Shown: positions 60,417-64,000 of the stretch, in pieces
How the letters are laid out: each line of letters starts with the position of its first letter
How positions within the stretch are numbered: position 1 is the stretch's first letter
Assembly (NCBI GenBank): GCA_015665455.1
Contig: JADFAD010000013.1
Location: 1 to 64,000 of the forward strand
Length of the DNA: 64,000 nt
DNA from: Oceanospirillaceae bacterium
GTDB lineage: Bacteria; Pseudomonadota; Gammaproteobacteria; Pseudomonadales; Litoribrevibacteraceae
Direction of reading: 5' to 3'
Position numbers and translations under genes: made by a program
Notes under the pieces: model-generated
What the model saw: the letters and a program-made list of their open reading frames with translations, nothing else
Databases searched by the model: none
Told to the model about the DNA's origin: nothing

Positions 60417-60977
60417 ATGGAAACACCCGATAAGCACCAGCCCCATACCCTAATTATATTTTCCAGTGCCAGACAAAGTGGTAATACTGCACAATTGGTT
60501 TTTGATACCCAGCAGCAATGCCAAAGCGTAAAGCGAGTCTCTCTCGATCAATTGAACATCACGCCCTACAACTATGAAAATCAGTATCCAGAGGATGATT
60601 TTTATGAACTGGTAGAAGACATACTCGCGGCAGATAACCTAATATTCGCAAGCCCGGTTTACTGGGCAGGCACAACGGCAAACATAAAAGCACTGATTGA
60701 CCGACTAACGGAACTGTGTGACGTACCGGCACTTAAACACAAAGGCCGAGCATTAAAAGGCAAGCGAGGCTTTTATCTGGCAACGTCTGTAAAAGATGAA
60801 GTATCACCCGCTTACTATGAATTTTTCCGTCATATATATGCGTATTTTGATATGGAATTTACAGACCAGCTTCATATCAACTGCACTGATGGCTATCAAA
60901 GCTCCGAACATAAACAGAGTATTATGCAGTTTTCACAAAATCTGAAATGGGACACCAGCCCAGAGCTACAGGCATAG
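60417..60977 (+). CDS. NADPH-dependent FMN reductase / flavodoxin-fold oxidoreductase
   Basis: 186 residues. TLIIFSSARQSGNTAQLVF is the FMN phosphate loop, and NLIFASPVYWAGTTANIKALIDRLTELC has the S-P-V-Y-W segment of the NADPH-dependent FMN reductase family. LHKHKGRALKGKRGFYLATS-like stretch follows near residue 110. It should reduce quinones, redox-cycling drugs or act as flavin reductase. The SoxR-controlled promoter drives it, in keeping with a redox-cycler detoxification role. Confidence 0.92.
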   Translation: METPDKHQPHTLIIFSSARQSGNTAQLVFDTQQQCQSVKRVSLDQLNITPYNYENQYPEDDFYELVEDILAADNLIFASPVYWAGTTANIKALIDRLTELCDVPALKHKGRALKGKRGFYLATSVKDEVSPAYYEFFRHIYAYFDMEFTDQLHINCTDGYQSSEHKQSIMQFSQNLKWDTSPELQA

Positions 60978-61023
60978 AACAAAACGCTAAAGGCACAGAC
61001 CTAAGATTAGCGGAATAAACACG

Positions 61024-61080
61024 ACCAGTATCAGAGCCTGAATAACAGAGCTTAGGGCCGAACCGGCCCATGATACTGGT
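61024..61080. repeat. Nested inverted repeat (REP/structured RNA-like)
   Basis: ACCAGTATCA (61024-61033) and TGATACTGGT (61071-61080) are exact complements. Inside lies GGGCC-GAACC-GGCCC (61055-61069). The element sits 47 bases past the FMN reductase stop in a 476-bp gap. No T run follows it. The rest of the gap up to 61350 is AT-rich with nothing identified. Confidence 0.6.
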
Positions 61081-61350
61081 TCAGTAGACACATAATGGTG
61101 TAAGGACTTACAGTTAAAGACAGGGTATCCCAATGAATAAACTATCCTTTAACGGTATATGCCAAACTCTGAATAAATCCGACTGGCTTTAATCCACACG
61201 CAATCACCAACCCATAAATTCTCTAGATATTTCAATATCTTACCACGTCACACAAACCTCACATTCACTGATTCTTACATCAAAATTATCAGCGTTCTTA
61301 GCGTACCCACGTCGTCCGCTCTCATCATTTATCGATGAATGGTATAAATT

Positions 61351-61398
61351 TAGTATATACATATACTATAAATACAAATACCATATATACATATAGTA
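61351..61398. promoter_or_regulatory. Two MarR-type operator-like palindromes
   Basis: TAGTATATACATATACTA (61351-61368, perfect 8-bp arms) and CCATATATACATATAGTA (61381-61398). Both contain the 12-mer TATATACATATA, exactly 30 bp apart. They lie upstream of the marR gene at 61454 and are its probable autoregulatory sites. Confidence 0.68.
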
Positions 61399-61426
61399 TC
61401 TACTGCCTTTAAAAGCAGTAGATACT
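61395..61426 (+). other. 12-bp hairpin in the marR leader
   Basis: AGTATCTACTGC (61395-61406), loop CTTTAAAA, GCAGTAGATACT (61415-61426), then TTTAATC. It lies 28 bases before the marR start, overlapping the second operator. Could be an attenuator-like or RNA-stability element; the T run is too short for a firm terminator. Confidence 0.6.
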
Positions 61427-61453
61427 TTAATCACTCAACATAGGTAAAGTGCT

Positions 61454-61906
61454 ATGAAAATTGATTGGAAAAAATTGGCAGGCGTAGAAAAACCTGAAGA
61501 AAGCAGAGGTTTTATGCTCTGGAAAACCTCGCAGCTTTGGCAAAAAGAAGTAAACAAAACACTTCAGCCGTTCGATTTAACCATGCAGCAACTCTTAATC
61601 TTAGCGGGGATTGGCTGGTTAACCCGCGAAGATCACCTTATCGCAACTCAAGTTGACGTAGCTCGCTTTCTAGAAATCGACAGTATGGTGGTTTCTCAAG
61701 TATTAAAACGTCTTGAGAAAAAGGCCTTAGTTGAAAGAGACGTCCACCCGCTCGATACACGAGCAAAGATAGTGCGTTTAACGGAGTTTGGAACAGAGAC
61801 CTTCATCACCGCTCTACCTTATGTTCATCTACTCGAAGAAAAGTTTTTCGGTGAAAACCGACAACTCCTTGCAGACCTTCATGATATGTACGGTCGTTAC
61901 AAATAG
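61454..61906 (+). CDS. MarR family transcriptional regulator
   Basis: 150 residues. RGFMLWKTSQLWQKEVNKTLQPFDLTMQQLLILAGIGWLTREDHLIATQVDVARFLEIDSMVVSQVLKRLEKKALVERDVHPLDTRAKIVRLTEFG is a winged helix of MarR type. It is the first gene of an efflux operon, 55 bases before the adaptor gene, and probably represses it through the two sites at 61351-61398. Substrates of the pump are probable inducers. Confidence 0.93.
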   Translation: MKIDWKKLAGVEKPEESRGFMLWKTSQLWQKEVNKTLQPFDLTMQQLLILAGIGWLTREDHLIATQVDVARFLEIDSMVVSQVLKRLEKKALVERDVHPLDTRAKIVRLTEFGTETFITALPYVHLLEEKFFGENRQLLADLHDMYGRYK

Positions 61907-61961
61907 ATGACTCTTTATCACTCTTAAAAACAACTTTAACGATGTTATTTAAAAGGGCAAA

Positions 61962-63071
61962 ATGATGCAGCTTTCCCGTTATCTCGTACTTTTCAGTGGT
62001 CTAACCCTGTTCATTACTGGCTGTACTCCCACCGAGAGTTCCAGCCTTACCACGCTTCGTCCGGTGAAAACGGCCATAGTTAACGCCCCTTTATCTGTGC
62101 ATAAAGGCGTTTTTCCGGGAGTAGCTGAAGCCACCCAAGCAGCAAATCTTTCATTCCGAGTATCAGGCCCACTCACCAACCTTCCTGCAATAAAAGGTAA
62201 CTCGATCTCGCAGGGTGACCTGCTCGCGCAGATAGATCAAAGAGACTATGAAGTTCAGGTTCGTAATGTCAGTGCTTTATTGGAAAACGCACAAGCCTCA
62301 TTGCGCCAACTGAAGAAACAATACCAACGATCAGTCACTCTTCAGCAGTCCTCCCCTGGCATAATCAGTCAGTTGGTTATTGATAAAGATAAAGCCGCCG
62401 TGGATGTTGCCGCAGCACAGGTAAAAGCCTATTCCGCTCAATTAGAAGCAAGCAAAGACGCGCTAAAGTACACAAGCCTAGTGGCGCCGTTTTCTGGTGA
62501 AGTGGTCGAGCGATTCGTTGATAATTTCGAAGATGTAAACGCGAAACAACCCGTGCTAAGGCTATTAGACACCTCACAAATAGAAATGACGGTGGATTTA
62601 CCCATTCATTGGGCAAAGAGTGTCTCCGCCCTCTCGGATATTAAGGTTTCATTCAACGCGTATCCCAATCTCTCATTAGAAGCTAACGTAAAGGAAATCG
62701 GAAATGAGGCGTCGAACACGACCAACACCTACCCTCTTACTGTCATCATGTCCCAGCCTAAAGACATTCATATTTTACCGGGCACTGTGGGTCAACTTCA
62801 TCTATCCGTCACGAACAGCCCCCAACAAAACGCAAACATCGTGATTCCTGATACCGCCATATTTTCATCCGATGCTGATACATCTGCGGTGTGGGTCGTT
62901 AATCAAGAAACACAAATGGTCAGTAAGAAAACAATAGAAATAGCAACCATCACCCCCAAAGGCGTCATCGTCTCCAGCGGTATCAAACCAGGCGAGCGTA
63001 TTGTCACGGGTGGTGTTCATGCGCTGTCGGATGGCCAACAAGTCAGATTGATTGATCGCGGAGAGAGCTAA
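61962..63071 (+). CDS. RND efflux periplasmic adaptor (HlyD/MFP family) lipoprotein
   Basis: 369 residues. Lipoprotein signal MMQLSRYLVLFSGLTLFITGC (Cys21). Barrel/hairpin architecture: AANLSFRVSGPLTNLPAIKGNSISQGDLLAQIDQRDYEV (lipoyl half), a helical hairpin (residues about 100-165; VSALLENAQASLRQLKKQYQRSV and AAAQVKAYSAQLEASKDAL), then TSLVAPFSGEVVERFVDN. It connects the RND pump to the outer-membrane channel. Only two bases separate it from the pump gene. No TolC gene in view. Confidence 0.93.
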   Translation: MMQLSRYLVLFSGLTLFITGCTPTESSSLTTLRPVKTAIVNAPLSVHKGVFPGVAEATQAANLSFRVSGPLTNLPAIKGNSISQGDLLAQIDQRDYEVQVRNVSALLENAQASLRQLKKQYQRSVTLQQSSPGIISQLVIDKDKAAVDVAAAQVKAYSAQLEASKDALKYTSLVAPFSGEVVERFVDNFEDVNAKQPVLRLLDTSQIEMTVDLPIHWAKSVSALSDIKVSFNAYPNLSLEANVKEIGNEASNTTNTYPLTVIMSQPKDIHILPGTVGQLHLSVTNSPQQNANIVIPDTAIFSSDADTSAVWVVNQETQMVSKKTIEIATITPKGVIVSSGIKPGERIVTGGVHALSDGQQVRLIDRGES

Positions 63072-63073
63072 TC

Positions 63074-64000
63074 ATGAACGTAACCCAGCTCGCGCTCGAT
63101 AACAAAACCGTTTCGTACTTCTCTTTACTGCTGATCATCCTAGCTGGCGTATTCAGCTTTTTCTCACTGGGTCAGTTGGAAGACCCTGAATTCACAGTCA
63201 AATCTGCTCTGATTCAAACCAGCTACCCCGGCGCCAGCCCAGGGGAAGTTGAATCGGAAGTGACGGACAGAATCGAAAAAGCGCTGCAAGAAATGCCAGA
63301 GCTCAAAAGCCTTCATTCAATGTCTCGTGCGGGCGAGTCCATTGTAAAAGTCGATATTAAAGCCGAGTACTGGTCAGACAAATTGCCGCAAGTTTGGGAT
63401 CAACTGAGACGCAAAATAAATGACATAGAAGCAGCGCTTCCCCCCGGTACATCCAAACCGAGAGTCTTAGACGACTTCGGCGATGTATTCGGCCTACTCC
63501 TATCGATCACAGGCGACGGGTTTAACTACAAAGAATTAGAGAAATACGCTAAATCCCTTCAGAAAGAAATTAACCTCGTCGATGGCGTGGCGAGAGTCGA
63601 GTTGTGGGGCACTCAGCAAAAAGTGATTTACGTTGAAGTCTCTGAACAAAAAGTAGCGAAATTAGGCATTAATGGTGATCAGATTCAAGCCATTCTAAAT
63701 CAACAAAATCTAGTATTGGATGGCGGCCATGTTAACACCGACAATCAGCGCTATCGCATCGTGCCATCAGGGCAGTTCACCGAACCGGAAGACATCGCCA
63801 ACGTACTCGTTAAGGGCAAAAATAGCCTTACCACAGGAGCGGACCAACTGATCCGTATCGCGGACTTTGCCACCGTCTACGAAGGTTACCAAACCCCCGC
63901 TTATAACTTGATGCGGTTTAACGGCCAACCCGCCTTGTCTCTGGCAATTTCAAACATCAGCGGTGCCAATATTGTCGAAATGGGACAACGCGTAGACCAA
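63074..64000 (+). CDS. RND family efflux permease (5' part, cut by window end)
   Basis: 309 codons present, frame open to the window end; full length of the family is about 1,020-1,050 residues. The N-terminus (LALDNKTVSYFSLLLIILAGVFSFFSLGQLEDPEF) is the first transmembrane helix, followed by the periplasmic porter region (TSYPGASPGEVESEVTDRIEKALQEMPELKSLHSMSRAGESIVKVDI). It belongs to the HAE/AcrB-like superfamily. Substrates unknown. Starts two bases after the adaptor stop; MarR at 61454 should regulate. Confidence 0.95.
   Translation, partial: MNVTQLALDNKTVSYFSLLLIILAGVFSFFSLGQLEDPEFTVKSALIQTSYPGASPGEVESEVTDRIEKALQEMPELKSLHSMSRAGESIVKVDIKAEYWSDKLPQVWDQLRRKINDIEAALPPGTSKPRVLDDFGDVFGLLLSITGDGFNYKELEKYAKSLQKEINLVDGVARVELWGTQQKVIYVEVSEQKVAKLGINGDQIQAILNQQNLVLDGGHVNTDNQRYRIVPSGQFTEPEDIANVLVKGKNSLTTGADQLIRIADFATVYEGYQTPAYNLMRFNGQPALSLAISNISGANIVEMGQRVDQ

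Noticed and set aside
1-64000. CRISPR arrays, tRNA or rRNA genes, transposases, integrases or phage genes
   Set aside because: Looked for on both strands and not seen; the repeats present are in-gene tandem repeats or short inverted repeats.

Overview
The window is 64 kb of chromosomal DNA from a Gram-negative bacterium, most likely a marine gammaproteobacterium of the Oceanospirillales/Alteromonadales kind. The evidence is a moderate-to-low GC content by eye, many lipoproteins and outer-membrane proteins, an RpoE-like sigma factor, CRP-type and SoxR-type sites that match enterobacterial consensus, a GlyGly-CTERM protein, and diguanylate cyclases. No rRNA, tRNA, CRISPR array, transposase or phage gene was found. 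Genus cannot be fixed from the sequence alone.

Layout. 1-6.3 kb: a small hypothetical, a GNAT, a desaturase fused to its own ferredoxin-type reductase, a secreted DUF6160-like protein, an AraC regulator, a beta-barrel protein and a lipoprotein. 6.5-11.7 kb: the most unusual block. A secreted trypsin-like protease with an Asp-rich repeat region and a GlyGly-CTERM tail is divergent from a DUF6502 gene, which overlaps a DUF5666 lipoprotein with six GIGGTG repeats and a Glu-rich tail. The shared intergenic region holds three copies of GGGA-N5-TCCC. 11.7-15.5 kb: TetR / RpoE-like sigma / NTF2-like cluster with two identical palindromes placed on a sigma-70 promoter, then DUF1330, MAPEG and Fe-S uracil-DNA glycosylase genes. 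15.5-23 kb: housekeeping-type enzymes (HAD, SDR with LysR, Fe-ADH, GST, spermidine-synthase-like) and a LysE remnant. 23-29 kb: signalling genes (lone DUF3391 protein behind a CRP-type site, three-GAF GGDEF protein) and a secreted helical-repeat protein. 29-34.8 kb: racemase, GNATs, solute-binding protein, and a MarR/oxidoreductase pair with matching operators. 34.8-39 kb: a molybdenum hydroxylase operon ([2Fe-2S] subunit, Tat-exported Mo subunit, XdhC). 39-46 kb: DJ-1/PfpI protein, LysR, DUF445, membrane GGDEF, methyltransferase, and a MerR/tpm pair with a MerR-type promoter. 46.3-47.3 kb: a two-gene AbiEii-type nucleotidyltransferase module behind a 24-bp perfect palindrome. 47-56 kb: LysR/CMD, Zn-ADH/SRPBCC, a hybrid histidine kinase, LysR/Old Yellow Enzyme. 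56-64 kb: a TetR/flavodoxin pair with twin operators, SoxR with a near-perfect sox box in front of an FMN reductase, and a MarR-adaptor-RND efflux operon cut by the window end.

How the genes fit together. Much of the window consists of one regulator paired with one or two redox, detoxification or efflux genes (TetR, MerR, SoxR, MarR, LysR), and in several cases the operator can be read directly. The electrophile/quinone/xenobiotic theme (Old Yellow Enzyme, two flavodoxin-fold reductases, two medium-chain oxidoreductases, GST, two MAPEG proteins, AhpD-like, tpm, RND pump) suggests an environmental stress and detoxification region. The best candidates for a little-described system are the protease/DUF6502/DUF5666 module with its three shared operators, and the coupled small-ORF/AbiEii pair. 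Functions given below are family-level inferences; no database search was run.
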